Source: Chitinophaga pinensis (GTDB taxonomy: Bacteria; Bacteroidota; Bacteroidia; UKL13-3). From it: a stretch of DNA of 64,000 bases. Below the pieces are notes generated by a model, which did no database searches, was not told where the DNA came from, and was given only the letters and a program-made list of their open reading frames with translations. The position numbers were made by a program, and so were the translations under genes. This document shows positions 51,469-61,234 of this stretch, piece after piece. The DNA lies in NCBI GenBank assembly GCA_945870425.1, contig CAMBSD010000014.1:28619-92618 (forward strand), written 5' to 3'. Every line of letters begins with the position of its first letter. Positions within the stretch are counted from its first letter, which is position 1.

Positions 51469-51501
51469 AAACCCCTGCTGGTCATCCAATAGGGGTTTTT
51501 T
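51469..51501 (+). terminator. Rho-independent terminator
   Basis: aAACCCCTgctggtcatccaatAGGGGTTtttt. Confidence 0.88.
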
Positions 51502-51525
51502 ATTGCTCATTTAAAAAAATATTAA

Positions 51526-52067
51526 CTAATCTTTGCTTCCTTTTTCTCCTACAAATTGCTCGTGTGGATATTTAAACAAAACATTGAAAGTAGTTAAGCT
51601 ACCATATATTTTGGTAATGTATTGCTGCATATTGATTTTATCTTCATCGGTCAATACATCATGCGCATTGATTCGTTGTTCTAATACACGCAGCCTATCT
51701 CTTAACATCACAATTTTTCTAAAAAAGCTGTCTATAGGAATTTCTTTTGCTTGCATATTTTTATCACCTGGGTGTAAAACCATTTTACCTCCCATCCATT
51801 TTTGACCCAAATTCACATTTTCTTGAATATCGGCATATCTGCGGAGAATACCCACTAATGTTTTTTCTAGTTCAGCATTGCTTATAAGGTCTTCAGGAGC
51901 TTCAACGGCTTCAATAATTTCAAGCGAATGTTGTGTTCTTGAAATTTCTTTAGCACCTTCAGTTATGAAAGTAATATAATATAATATGTACTTGGTTTAA
52001 TGTTGATAATCACCCCGTCACCATAATCGTGGTGTCGAACACGGCTTCCTATGCCTAAATTTTCCAT
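51526..52067 (-). pseudogene. Bacteroidota hypothetical protein (N-terminal small beta domain MENLGIGSRVRHHDYGDGVIINIKPSTYYI) frameshifted by a 5-bp tandem repeat at 51973-51987
   Basis: Frame 1 MENLGIGSRVRHHDYGDGVIINIKPSTYYIILLS*; shifted frame TYYITFITEGAKEISRTQHSLEIIEAVEAPEDLISNAELEKTLVGILRRYADIQENVNLGQKWMGGKM...; removing one 5-bp unit fuses the frames. Confidence 0.85.
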
Positions 52068-52137
52068 GCCTTTGTAATTGATATTTGTTTAGCAAAATAC
52101 TATAAATTACATTTTATTTGCCCAAAAGCTATTAAAA

Positions 52138-52674
52138 ATGATCATTTCAGATAAAAGAATCTTAGAAGAAATTGAATTGGGAAATATTTTAATTGAACCT
52201 TTCAGACGCGAGTGCTTAGGAACTAATTCTTATGATGTGCATTTGGGAAGACATTTAGCAACCTATGAAGAAAGGGTTTTGGATGCTAAAGAGCATAATA
52301 AAATTGATACTTTTGAAATACCACCTGAGGGTTTTGTGCTGCAACCCAATACACTTTACTTAGGTGTAACAGCAGAATATACAGAGACACATAAACATGT
52401 TCCATTTCTTGAGGGTAAATCAAGTACGGGTCGTTTAGGTATAAATATTCATGCCACAGCCGGTAAAGGGGATGTTGGTTTTTGTAATACTTGGACATTA
52501 GAGATTAGCTGTACTCAGCCAGTGAGAATATATGCAGGGATGCCAATTGGACAGCTAATTTATTTCGTTGTTGAAGGCGATGTAGATGTGTTATATAATG
52601 CTAAAAAAGGAGCTAAATACAACAAGCGAAGTGTGAAGCCTGTCGAGAGCATGATGTGGAAGAATAAGTTCTAA
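52138..52674 (+). CDS. dcd: dCTP deaminase
   Basis: MIISDKRILEEIELGNILIEPFRRECLGTNSYDVHLG...EGKSSTGRLGINIHATAGKGDVGF...LEISCTQPVRIYAGMPIGQLIYF. Confidence 0.96.
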   Translation: MIISDKRILEEIELGNILIEPFRRECLGTNSYDVHLGRHLATYEERVLDAKEHNKIDTFEIPPEGFVLQPNTLYLGVTAEYTETHKHVPFLEGKSSTGRLGINIHATAGKGDVGFCNTWTLEISCTQPVRIYAGMPIGQLIYFVVEGDVDVLYNAKKGAKYNKRSVKPVESMMWKNKF

Positions 52675-52722
52675 GTTCTTGGGGGATAAGGATAAAAGTT
52701 ATTTTATTAACCATACTAGCCC

Positions 52723-53223
52723 CTATATATTCTGGTTTGATTGAAGCTTTAATGATTTGGTTTCTATAATTTCTTTCAGAAAATTTCTGCAACAGCTTTC
52801 TAAAATGTAATAGCAAGTTTGAAAATCTTCCATTGTGCCGTAATAAGGATCCGGAACTTCTTTTACCCCTAAAACATATTCGTCATAATTACGCATAAAA
52901 ATAACTTTAGCCTTACCTTTTAAAGGTTTAATTTTCATTACATTGTTAAAATTACTTTCATCCATCACAACTATATAATCAAATGTATTGAAGTCTGCCT
53001 TGTTGAATTGTCTGGCTTTATGGTTAAGTTTAACACCATGACCTGATGCGGTTGAAACCATACGTTTATCGGGCTGTTGACCCAAGTGATAGGAAGCTGT
53101 GCCAGCAGAATCGCAAGAAATTTGATCATTCAAACCAGCTTCAGCTACTTGTTTTTTGAATAGGCCTTCTGCCATTGGAGAGCGGCAAATGTTTCCTAGG
53201 CATACAAACAATATATTAATCAT
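52723..53223 (-). CDS. Low molecular weight protein-tyrosine phosphatase
   Basis: INILFVCLGNICRSPMAEGLFKK; EVPDPYYG. Confidence 0.95.
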   Translation of the reverse strand: MINILFVCLGNICRSPMAEGLFKKQVAEAGLNDQISCDSAGTASYHLGQQPDKRMVSTASGHGVKLNHKARQFNKADFNTFDYIVVMDESNFNNVMKIKPLKGKAKVIFMRNYDEYVLGVKEVPDPYYGTMEDFQTCYYILESCCRNFLKEIIETKSLKLQSNQNI

Positions 53224-53274
53224 AGTGCCGCAAAATAATTATTTGAAATTATTAAAATTAAACTAAATGTAAAT

Positions 53275-54468
53275 TTAGTTAGTTTCTAGCTCTTTAATGG
53301 CCAACCAAGTCATTAAACCAGCTCCAATTTCGAGTGATTTTTCATCCACATCAAAGGTAGGTGTGTGAACAGAGGATACAATACCACGCTCTTCGTTTCT
53401 GGTGCCAAGTCGATAGAAGCAAGCGGGCATTTCTTGTGAATAGTATGAAAAATCTTCAGCCGCCATCCAAATGTCCAAATCCACAATATTTTCTTCACCC
53501 ATGTATTCTCTGGCACAAACTTTCATTTTTTCAGTAAGTGGAATATCGTTCATCAAAAAAGGATAGCCTCTTCGTATTTCAAACTCACATTTTGCACCCA
53601 TACTTTCGGCTAATTGCTCAGCCAATTTTTTCATTTTAACATGTGCTTCACTTCTCCATTTCTCATCCAAGGTTCTAAATGTACCTTCTAAATACACTTC
53701 GTTTGGTATCACATTGGTGGCACCATTGGCTATCACTTTTCCGAAAGATAAAACCGATGGAATGATGGGATTGGCTGCCCTGCTTACGATTTGCTGCAAC
53801 GCGACAATGATGTGTGATGCGATTAAAACCGTATCAACATTCAAATGAGGCATGGCACCATGACCACCTTTTCCAATCACTTTCACATAAAGTTCATCGG
53901 TACTTGCCATATAAAGTCCACTTCTAAATCCAATTTTTCCAACGGGTATCAATGGCATTACATGCTGACCCAAAATGCTAGTAGGAGTCGGGTTAGCAAG
54001 AGCTCCCTCTTTTATCATGATGGAAGCACCACCAGGCAATTTCTCTTCTCCGGGTTGAAATAATAGTTTTACGCTGCCTTCAAATTCATTTCTCAAACTG
54101 CATAATATTTTTGCTACACCTAAAAGACTGGTAGTATGCACATCATGCCCACAAGCATGCATCACACCCGTGTTTACTGATTTGTAGTTCACTTCATTTT
54201 TCTCTTCAATGGGTAATGCATCTATATCGGCACGCAGGGCTATCACCTTTTTATCGGGGTTGCGACCTCTGATCATGGCAACCCAACCGGTATTGGCTCT
54301 GGTTTCAATGCTATCAACGCCTATTAATTCCAATTGCTTTTTTACAAAAGCGCTGGTTTCAAATTCTTGAAACGATAACTCCGGATGGGCATGAAGATGC
54401 CTGCGCGTTTCTACCAGTTCAGGATATATTTGCTTGGCAAGGTCTTGTATTTTGGCTTTTAAATCCAT
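53275..54468 (-). CDS. M20 family amidohydrolase
   Basis: LVETRRHLHAHPELSFQEFETSAFV...GVMHACGHDVHTTSLLG...FQPGEEKLPGGASIMIKEG. Confidence 0.95.
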   Translation of the reverse strand: MDLKAKIQDLAKQIYPELVETRRHLHAHPELSFQEFETSAFVKKQLELIGVDSIETRANTGWVAMIRGRNPDKKVIALRADIDALPIEEKNEVNYKSVNTGVMHACGHDVHTTSLLGVAKILCSLRNEFEGSVKLLFQPGEEKLPGGASIMIKEGALANPTPTSILGQHVMPLIPVGKIGFRSGLYMASTDELYVKVIGKGGHGAMPHLNVDTVLIASHIIVALQQIVSRAANPIIPSVLSFGKVIANGATNVIPNEVYLEGTFRTLDEKWRSEAHVKMKKLAEQLAESMGAKCEFEIRRGYPFLMNDIPLTEKMKVCAREYMGEENIVDLDIWMAAEDFSYYSQEMPACFYRLGTRNEERGIVSSVHTPTFDVDEKSLEIGAGLMTWLAIKELETN

Positions 54469-54550
54469 TAAGACAAAAGTAAGTATGTTGTGCAATAAAT
54501 GTGCAATGTCGTTTAAAATTTAAGAAACATTTTCGCTTTGTTTGTCATAG

Positions 54551-55024
54551 ATGAAATCGGCCACAGTAAATGAAATAAAAAAAGAGCTACAAAGCCTAGT
54601 TCCGGAGCAGGTATTGCAGCTGTGTATGCGTTTGGCTAAATACAAAAAAGACAACAAGGAACTCTTTAGCTATTTGCTATTTGAAGCCCATAACGAGGCC
54701 CAATACATTGAACGAATTAAACTAGATGTGGATGAATGGTTTGATGAAATCAATGTGGGGCATCCCTATTATGTGAAGAAAACCTTGCGTAAAATTCTAC
54801 GACACATTACAAAGCATGTGAAGTATTCCGGAATCAAACAGACCGAGGTGGAATTGCTTTTGTATTTTTGTGGTAAATGCCGCGATAAAAACTTAGACCT
54901 AAGTCAAAGCATTGCTTTGTATAATATCTATGCTTCGCAGATAAAGAAGATAGAAAAGGCTATGGCAGGCATGCATGAAGACTTGCAATATGATTATTTG
55001 AAAGAGTTGGATGGGTTGAGGTAG
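54551..55024 (+). CDS. Hypothetical helical protein
   Basis: Full-length ORF, codon-like composition, own intergenic spacing; no family recognised. Confidence 0.6.
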   Translation: MKSATVNEIKKELQSLVPEQVLQLCMRLAKYKKDNKELFSYLLFEAHNEAQYIERIKLDVDEWFDEINVGHPYYVKKTLRKILRHITKHVKYSGIKQTEVELLLYFCGKCRDKNLDLSQSIALYNIYASQIKKIEKAMAGMHEDLQYDYLKELDGLR

Positions 55025-55115
55025 ATTTGTATTAACAACCACCCAATTAAATTTGCTTGCGGGTCTTATCACCAACCATATTCACTTGTTTCTAATATCC
55101 AAAAGTAAATAAAAA

Positions 55116-55856
55116 TTACCGCCCTTTCACTTTAAACACAAACGACCTACTTAATCGCTTTGAAGCTTCATTGTACAAGCGTTCTGGATGCCATTGCACC
55201 CCAGCAGCAAAGGGGTGATTATTGTCATTCCATTCAATGGCTTCTATCACCCCATCTGGACTAAGGGCTGTTACTTTAAATTTGTCAGATACTTTATTTA
55301 CCGCTTGATGATGCACACTGTTTACCACTAAACTATCCAAATGCATGGTTTTTTGAAGCCATGAACCCGATTTGATTTGCACCCAATGAACTGAGTCCAC
55401 ACCAGCTTGCGAGTGCTTGATATTTGTTTTTACTGCTTTTGGAATATCTACAATTAGACTGCCTCCATTTGCTACATTCAATATCTGTTGACCACGACAA
55501 ATGCCCATGATAGGTTTCTTATTGTTAATGGCATATTTGATTAAAACATACTCTATGCTATCACGGTAATTATCAATTTTACCGCAATCCACAATGGATT
55601 CAGCCTGTTGGTAAAGGTTTGGATTAATGTCTTCGCCACCACCAATAACAAATCCATTGGCCTTAGTAATATAGTATTGTTGCGAATCGGGACTGAGGAA
55701 ATAAAACTCTTTGGTGAAAAGATTGCTATCACTTTGCATGAGCCACTTTTTTATGTTCTCATTTTTATCTTTTGAAATAAGTACGATATGTTGCCCATGG
55801 CTAAGCTTTATTGAAACACATACTAGAAGAATAAAAATATTCAGTGATTTTTTCAT
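55116..55856 (-). CDS. Gamma-glutamyl-gamma-aminobutyrate hydrolase family (peptidase C26)
   Basis: GFVIGGGEDINPNLY; KPIMGICRGQQILNVANGGSLIVDI; AAGVQWHPERLY. Confidence 0.93.
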   Translation of the reverse strand: MKKSLNIFILLVCVSIKLSHGQHIVLISKDKNENIKKWLMQSDSNLFTKEFYFLSPDSQQYYITKANGFVIGGGEDINPNLYQQAESIVDCGKIDNYRDSIEYVLIKYAINNKKPIMGICRGQQILNVANGGSLIVDIPKAVKTNIKHSQAGVDSVHWVQIKSGSWLQKTMHLDSLVVNSVHHQAVNKVSDKFKVTALSPDGVIEAIEWNDNNHPFAAGVQWHPERLYNEASKRLSRSFVFKVKGR

Positions 55857-55990
55857 GATTCAATTGTATGAAATGTTTTTGAATAATGATAGAGGAATAA
55901 ATGTTTGGGAAAACTCTCAAGTCAATTAAACCAAACTTTAATCTCGAATTTGAAAACATAATGTATGTTTGATCATTAAATGATGAAGTA

Positions 55991-56722
55991 ATGATGAAAT
56001 TTAAAAATAAAAAAATACTGATTACAGGGGGTGCTACAGGTATAGGATTTGGACTTACTGAGCGTTTTTTGAAAGATGGTAATACCCTAATCATTTGTGG
56101 TAGGAGAGAGTCTGTTTTATCAGAAGTGACAGCTATACACCCCACCATAATTACTAAGGTATGTGATTTGTCTATAGCAGAGGAGCGCATTGCTTTGTAT
56201 GATTGGATTCAACAATGCCATTCTGATTTAAATGTCTTGGTTAACAATGCAGGCATACAACAATGGATGAACTTATCTGATGCAGACTTTTATGAAAGAG
56301 CTAAAATTGAAATAGCTACCAATGTGGAAGCGCCTGTGCATTTAAGTTCATTGTTTATGAATTTAGCATCCTTGTCATGCATTATGAACGTTACATCGGG
56401 TTTATCTTTTGTACCATTAAGCAAAGTGCCTGTCTATTCAGCTACCAAGGCATTCTTTCATTCGTTTACCTTATCGATGCGTCATTTATTGAAAGCTAAA
56501 AATATTGAAGTGATAGAGATTATTCCACCCGCTTTAAATACAGACTTAGGAGGTAAAGGCTTGCATGACTATGCACCTCCTGTTAGCGAATTTATTGAAT
56601 CTATTTTTGAGCAATTGAACGAAGGAAAAACAGAACTGACCTTTGGTTTTAGCGACATGGTCTCAAAATCAGGACCCGAGGATTTACAGAAAGCATTTGA
56701 TAGAATGAATACCGCTAATTAG
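55991..56722 (+). CDS. Short-chain dehydrogenase/reductase (DltE-like)
   Basis: KILITGGATGIGFGLTERFLKDGNTLIICGRR; LVNNAGIQQWMNL; YSATKAFFHSF. Confidence 0.93.
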   Translation: MMKFKNKKILITGGATGIGFGLTERFLKDGNTLIICGRRESVLSEVTAIHPTIITKVCDLSIAEERIALYDWIQQCHSDLNVLVNNAGIQQWMNLSDADFYERAKIEIATNVEAPVHLSSLFMNLASLSCIMNVTSGLSFVPLSKVPVYSATKAFFHSFTLSMRHLLKAKNIEVIEIIPPALNTDLGGKGLHDYAPPVSEFIESIFEQLNEGKTELTFGFSDMVSKSGPEDLQKAFDRMNTAN

Positions 56723-56811
56723 AATAGGATTGGCTTATTCGTTTTGGAGTTTAAACGATTTTTGTAGAAGATAAAGATTGTTAACTATTTATTTTATTGA
56801 CTTCTAACAAT

Positions 56812-56840
56812 AAAAAAGCCGCATTAAGCGGCCTTTTTAT
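56812..56840. terminator. Bidirectional Rho-independent terminator
   Basis: aaaaaaGCCGCattaaGCGGCcttttt between convergent genes. Confidence 0.9.
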
Positions 56841-56858
56841 TTCGTAAAATCATTTAAA

Positions 56859-58241
56859 CTATTTACTCATCTCAGCATAGTACTTATGGAAATAAGGAAT
56901 GGTTTCAATGCCTTTAAAGTAATTGAAAACGCCATAATGCTCGTTTGGAGAATGCAATGCATCGCTATCCAAACCGAAGCCCATTAATACTGATTTTAAA
57001 CCTAATTCTTTTTCAAATAATGCAACAATAGGAATACTTCCACCACCACGAGTAGGAATAGGTTTTTTACCAAAAGTAGTTTCCATTGCTCTTTCAGCTG
57101 CTTTGTATGCCACTGAGTCAATTGGGGTAACCACAGGTTCGCCTCCATGATGAGGATGCACTGCTACTTTTACACTTTTAGGAGCAATGCTTTCAAAGTG
57201 TTTGGTAAATAGTTCTGTAATTTTATCAGTGGTTTGGTTAGGAACCAATCTCATGCTAATTTTTGCATAGGCTTTTGAAGGCAATACGGTTTTAGAACCT
57301 TCACCTGTGTATCCACCCCAAATACCATTACAATCAAGGGTTGGTCTGATACCTGTTTGTTCAAGCACTGTATATCCTTTTTCACCCCAAACATCACCTA
57401 CTTGAAGGTCTTTTTTGTATGATTCTAAATCAAAAGGAGCTTTGTTTAGTTCAGTTCTTTCAGCATCAGTTAGCTTTTGCACTTCATCATAAAAACCGGG
57501 TATGGTAATATGGTTGTTTTCATCGTGCATGCTGGCTATCATTTTTGCAAGTATGTTGATTGGATTGGCAACGGCACCGCCATAAACCCCACTGTGCAAA
57601 TCACGGTTAGGACCTGTAACTTCAACTTCTAAATAGCTCAATCCACGCAAACCGCAATCAATTGAAGGAACATCATTCGCAATCATTGAAGTATCAGAAA
57701 TCAATACAACATCTGCTTTCAATCTTTCTTTGTTATTTATACAGAAAGTTCCCAAATTAGAGCTACCTACTTCTTCTTCACCTTCAATCATAAACTTGAT
57801 ATTGCAAGGCAAAGTATTGGTGCGCATCATAATTTCGAAGGCTTTCACGTGCATATACATTTGGCCTTTATCATCACAGCTACCACGAGCAAAAATGGCA
57901 CCTTCTGGGTGAATTTCTGTTTTGCGAATGGTAGGTTCAAATGGGGGTGTATCCCATAATTCTAATGGAACAGCAGGTTGCACATCATAATGTCCGTATA
58001 CCAAAACAGTTGGCAAACTAGGGTCAATTATTTTCTCGCCATACACTATAGGATGACCAGGAGTGGTGCATATTTCAACTTTATCAGCACCTGCTTCTTT
58101 AAGCTTGGCTACAACAAAATCAGCCGCTTTGGCCACATCATCGTTGTAGCTACTATCAGCACTAATACTTGGAATTCTAATTAAATCAAACAATTCGTTT
58201 AAAAAACGTTCACGGTTTTGAGATATGTACTCTGCTATCAT
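56859..58241 (-). CDS. M20 family dipeptidase
   Basis: VLVYGHYDVQPAVPLELWDTPPFEPTIR; ARGSCDDKGQMYMHVKAFE; IEGEEEVGSSNL; PTRGGGSIPIV. Confidence 0.95.
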   Translation of the reverse strand: MIAEYISQNRERFLNELFDLIRIPSISADSSYNDDVAKAADFVVAKLKEAGADKVEICTTPGHPIVYGEKIIDPSLPTVLVYGHYDVQPAVPLELWDTPPFEPTIRKTEIHPEGAIFARGSCDDKGQMYMHVKAFEIMMRTNTLPCNIKFMIEGEEEVGSSNLGTFCINNKERLKADVVLISDTSMIANDVPSIDCGLRGLSYLEVEVTGPNRDLHSGVYGGAVANPINILAKMIASMHDENNHITIPGFYDEVQKLTDAERTELNKAPFDLESYKKDLQVGDVWGEKGYTVLEQTGIRPTLDCNGIWGGYTGEGSKTVLPSKAYAKISMRLVPNQTTDKITELFTKHFESIAPKSVKVAVHPHHGGEPVVTPIDSVAYKAAERAMETTFGKKPIPTRGGGSIPIVALFEKELGLKSVLMGFGLDSDALHSPNEHYGVFNYFKGIETIPYFHKYYAEMSK

Positions 58242-58665
58242 AAATAAAATGGTTTTTAATCTTGGGCAAGTTTATGATTATGTGAGCGAACAAACAATGA
58301 TTTAATTATTTATTTGAAAAATTGTCTTTCGAATCATTTTCCAATTTTTAACCGCTCTAAATTGGGCGTATTGAAAGTTCTTTTTCTAATTAATCTCAAT
58401 GGTACTTTAAGAAATATAAAGCGTTTAAAGGTTTCAAGTTGATTTTATTGGGCTTAATCAAAGTTATTAGTATTAGCTTTTTTTGATAATTTAGTGTTGA
58501 GCAAATTTTAATTTTTTATGAAAATGAAAGCAAATGTTTCATGCACAAGAATTGTTTTTCAAAAGTATATTAGCATTATATCTCTATAGATTATATATAC
58601 TCCAAATTCAATTTAATTGTAGCTTTATGGTTTGAAATATTTATACTTGTATAAAGATTGAAGCT

Positions 58666-59451
58666 TTGTATCAGATAACGCATCTCTACATTTACCCTGT
58701 CAAATCATTGGGTGGAATTGCTTTAAAAGAGAGCAGGGTAGAGGCTCGCGGCTTACAATACGATAGACGATGGATGTTATGTGACGAGAACAACCAATTC
58801 ATTACCCAAAGAAAATTTGCTCAATTGGCATTATTCAAATTGAATCAAATAGATTCTGGCTTTCAAATTGAGTTTCAAGGCGAGTATTTTCAAATACCTT
58901 TTTCGATATCAGGAACTAGTATACAAGTAAAAGTGTGGGAAGATACTTGCGATGCCATCGAATATTTTGAAGCTTCTGCTTGGTTTTCAAAAATGCTATC
59001 CATTAGCTGTAAGCTTTGTTATATGCCCGATGAAAGCAAACGAATAGTGGATGAAAAATATGCAGGAAATAATCATATCAATAGCTTTAGCGATGGATTT
59101 CCAATTCTAATTGCTGGTCAGCAATCCCTTGATTTTTTAAACCAAAAGTTAAAACAACCCATTGATATCAATCGCTTCAGACCCAACATTGTGTTTGATG
59201 GTGGAAAGGCTTACGATGAAGATAGCTTCTCCATGTTTAGTATAAATGATGTGATATTCAAAGGCGTTAAGCCCTGTGCTAGGTGCCAAGTGATAGGCAT
59301 TGACCAAAATACTTCTACTGTAAACCTAGAACCCTTAAGTGTGTTATCGAGTTACCGCAATGTTGAGAATAAAGTGCTCTTTGGACAAAATGTAATTGTT
59401 CTAAAAGAAGATGGCTTGATTAAAGTGGGGCATCAATTGATGTTGCATTAG
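58666..59451 (+). CDS. MOSC domain (MOSC_N beta-barrel) protein
   Basis: ITHLYIYPVKSLGGIALKESRVEARGLQYDRRWMLCDENNQFITQRKFAQLA; RFRPNIVFDGGKAYDEDSF; CARCQVIGID. Confidence 0.92.
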   Translation: MYQITHLYIYPVKSLGGIALKESRVEARGLQYDRRWMLCDENNQFITQRKFAQLALFKLNQIDSGFQIEFQGEYFQIPFSISGTSIQVKVWEDTCDAIEYFEASAWFSKMLSISCKLCYMPDESKRIVDEKYAGNNHINSFSDGFPILIAGQQSLDFLNQKLKQPIDINRFRPNIVFDGGKAYDEDSFSMFSINDVIFKGVKPCARCQVIGIDQNTSTVNLEPLSVLSSYRNVENKVLFGQNVIVLKEDGLIKVGHQLMLH

Positions 59452-59526
59452 GATGGATACAAAAATATTTAGAGTGGATTGGTAAGGATACCAACAACGG
59501 ATAAAACAATAATCATTAACCACCAA

Positions 59527-59562
59527 ACGCTTTAGCGTATTCGTAATGCGCCATAGAGGCGC
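59527..59562. repeat. Two small adjacent hairpins (REP-like) at the left edge of the accessory array
   Basis: ACGCTttAGCGT (59527-59538) and GCGCCatagaGGCGC (59548-59562). Confidence 0.6.
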
Positions 59563-59593
59563 TATGTATAGCAAATGTGGATTTGGTTTTATT

Positions 59594-59672
59594 CTAACGG
59601 TTTCGGGCTTGGCGAAGGTGGTAATTTTCACCAAAGAATTCGAAAGCCCCCGTTTTGCTTGCAAGCTGTTAG
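59594..59672. repeat. Cassette-boundary repeat A (attC-like)
   Basis: CTAACGGTTTCGGGCTTGGCGAAGGTGG...AAGCTGTTAG; shares TAACGGTTTCGGGCTTGGCGAAGGTGG with repeat D; 3' of the PIN gene. Confidence 0.7.
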
Positions 59673-59683
59673 TTGCTGGTGGT

Positions 59684-60070
59684 TCATTTCCAGAACTGTT
59701 TTACTTTATAATTTTTAAACAATTTATCTCGAGTTATAACTACTAAATCTTCTGATATTGCTTGAGCTATAATAAGCCTGTCGAAAGGATCGTTATGATG
59801 CGTTGGTAAATTTGATAATTGTAAAAGATGTTCGTAGTTAATTGGTATTATCTCTATTTGATTTCGGTCTACAAATTCGAATAAATCTTTCAAAGAAATT
59901 CCAAGATCTAATTTACTATTTTGAAGTTTAATCGTTACTTCCCATAAACTTACGGCACTCAAAAAACAAGATTGATGAATATCTTTGATTATGCTTCTTG
60001 CCATTTCTGGCAGCTGTTTGTCGCCTGAAACAAACCATAATAAAGCGTGTGTGTCAAGTAAATATGCCAT
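59684..60070 (-). CDS. PIN domain toxin of type II TA (VapC-like)
   Basis: AYLLDTHALLWFVSGDKQLP...LSAVSLWEVTIKLQ...HHNDPFDRLIIAQAISEDLVVITRDKLFKNY. Confidence 0.92.
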   Translation of the reverse strand: MAYLLDTHALLWFVSGDKQLPEMARSIIKDIHQSCFLSAVSLWEVTIKLQNSKLDLGISLKDLFEFVDRNQIEIIPINYEHLLQLSNLPTHHNDPFDRLIIAQAISEDLVVITRDKLFKNYKVKQFWK

Positions 60071-60279
60071 TACATATAATCCTTAAACTCGTCCAAAGGT
60101 TCATCAAAATCTGGCGAAAGGATAATTTTACCTTTGGCAAATCCGAATTCACGTTCTTTAAGCTTTGGTTTAGACTTTGATTTACTTTTCTTCTTAAGAA
60201 ACTCAACAAAGTCAGCTACTTCAGCTCGTAATTCTTTTGGCAAAGAATTGATTTCAAACTTTAAGGTTGTATTTGTCAT
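60070..60279 (-). CDS. DUF2281 family antitoxin
   Basis: INSLPKELRAEVADFVEFLKKKSKSK...REFGFAKGKIILSPDFDEPLDEFKDYM; overlaps toxin by 1 nt. Confidence 0.88.
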   Translation of the reverse strand: MTNTTLKFEINSLPKELRAEVADFVEFLKKKSKSKSKPKLKEREFGFAKGKIILSPDFDEPLDEFKDYM

Positions 60280-60350
60280 AAAGCAAATTTAAAGAAATTG
60301 CTCGTCCTTTCAAACCAGGCTATGATTTTTGTGTCGATGTCCACTTGCAC

Positions 60351-60515
60351 CTAACGTTTTGAAGATTGGCGAAGGGCGGTCTTTTCAGCATCCCGATTGC
60401 TATCGGGATTTGTTCGGAGCACAAAAATTTCTGCTACCACAAAACTGTCTGCGGAGTATAGCCTATCCCGATTTTTCATCGGTAAAATCCCGCCTATTGC
60501 CAATATGCTGTCTGG
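60351..60515. repeat. Cassette-boundary repeat B (attC-like)
   Basis: CTAACGTTTTGAAGATTGGCGAAGGGCGG...CATCCCGATTGCTATCGGGATT...TCTGCGGAG...CCCGCCTATTGCCAATATGCTGT; strongly similar to repeat C. Confidence 0.85.
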
Positions 60516-60521
60516 CCGACT

Positions 60522-60935
60522 TTATAGTTTAATACATAATTCATCAGGTGTCATAACGAGTATTTCACAGTCTTTGAAGTCTTTGGTATTACGAGTAACT
60601 ATGCAGTCTATTTTTGCTATAGATGATGCACATAATACTTGAATAGCATCTTCAAAGTCCTTATGTTTAGAACGTAGTCCCTTTTTTAAAACATCGATGT
60701 CTACTGGTACAACAGTTAAATAGTCAAGCAGATTATATAAAACTTCACGTAAAGGTTTTTCTTCAAGATATTTTTTTAATAAGTAGTGTGTCGTAGCTAT
60801 TGAATGAGAAGAAGTAAATATTTCAATTTTCTTTTCTTCAGCTTTGTTAAATATTTCAATAGCATATTTACTAAAAGGTCTTCTATCTGCGATTAGGTCA
60901 ACAATTATATTAGTGTCAAGAAATACCTTTTTCAT
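60522..60935 (-). CDS. PIN domain protein (type II TA toxin)
   Basis: KVFLDTNIIVDLIADRRPFSKYAIEIFNKAEEKKIEIFTSSHSIATTHYLLKK...DFEDAIQVLCASSIAKIDCIVTRNTKDFKDCEI. Confidence 0.9.
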   Translation of the reverse strand: MKKVFLDTNIIVDLIADRRPFSKYAIEIFNKAEEKKIEIFTSSHSIATTHYLLKKYLEEKPLREVLYNLLDYLTVVPVDIDVLKKGLRSKHKDFEDAIQVLCASSIAKIDCIVTRNTKDFKDCEILVMTPDELCIKL

Positions 60936-61174
60936 AAGTGCTTTTTTTCTAAATAAGAACGTAATTCTTTCTTTTCGTCAAAGTTCTTTGGAAGTTTAAC
61001 CGCACCAACAATTTTCTTAAGTTTAGGTGATAGTTGGTCTTCTCCACTTTCTTGAGTTATTGTCTCCAAATAATTTTCAATAAGTTCAGATAAACTTCTT
61101 CCGGTGTTTTTGGCGTATGATTTTGCCCTTTCTATAATTGACTTTTCTACTGTCAAGGTTAGTTTAGTTGTCAT
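60932..61174 (-). CDS. Antitoxin, DUF6364-like ribbon-helix-helix
   Basis: MTTKLTLTVEKSIIERAKSYAKNTGRSLSELIENYLETIT; 4-nt overlap with the PIN gene; start chosen at MTTKL. Confidence 0.82.
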   Translation of the reverse strand: MTTKLTLTVEKSIIERAKSYAKNTGRSLSELIENYLETITQESGEDQLSPKLKKIVGAVKLPKNFDEKKELRSYLEKKHL

Positions 61175-61234
61175 GATACGTATATTTTTCACAAAGGTAC
61201 GTATTTGGTGTTAGAATTCCAAATCGGTTTGCCT

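Noticed and set aside
58242-58665. 424-bp intergenic region as an ncRNA locus
   Set aside because: AT-rich with no strong conserved stem or terminator structure discernible by eye.
59546-59746. Small ORF MRHRGAMYSKCGFGFILTVSGLAKVVIFT... and the matching ORF at 62021-62224 as genes
   Set aside because: They translate the boundary repeat itself; their shared peptide reflects repeat homology, not a protein family.
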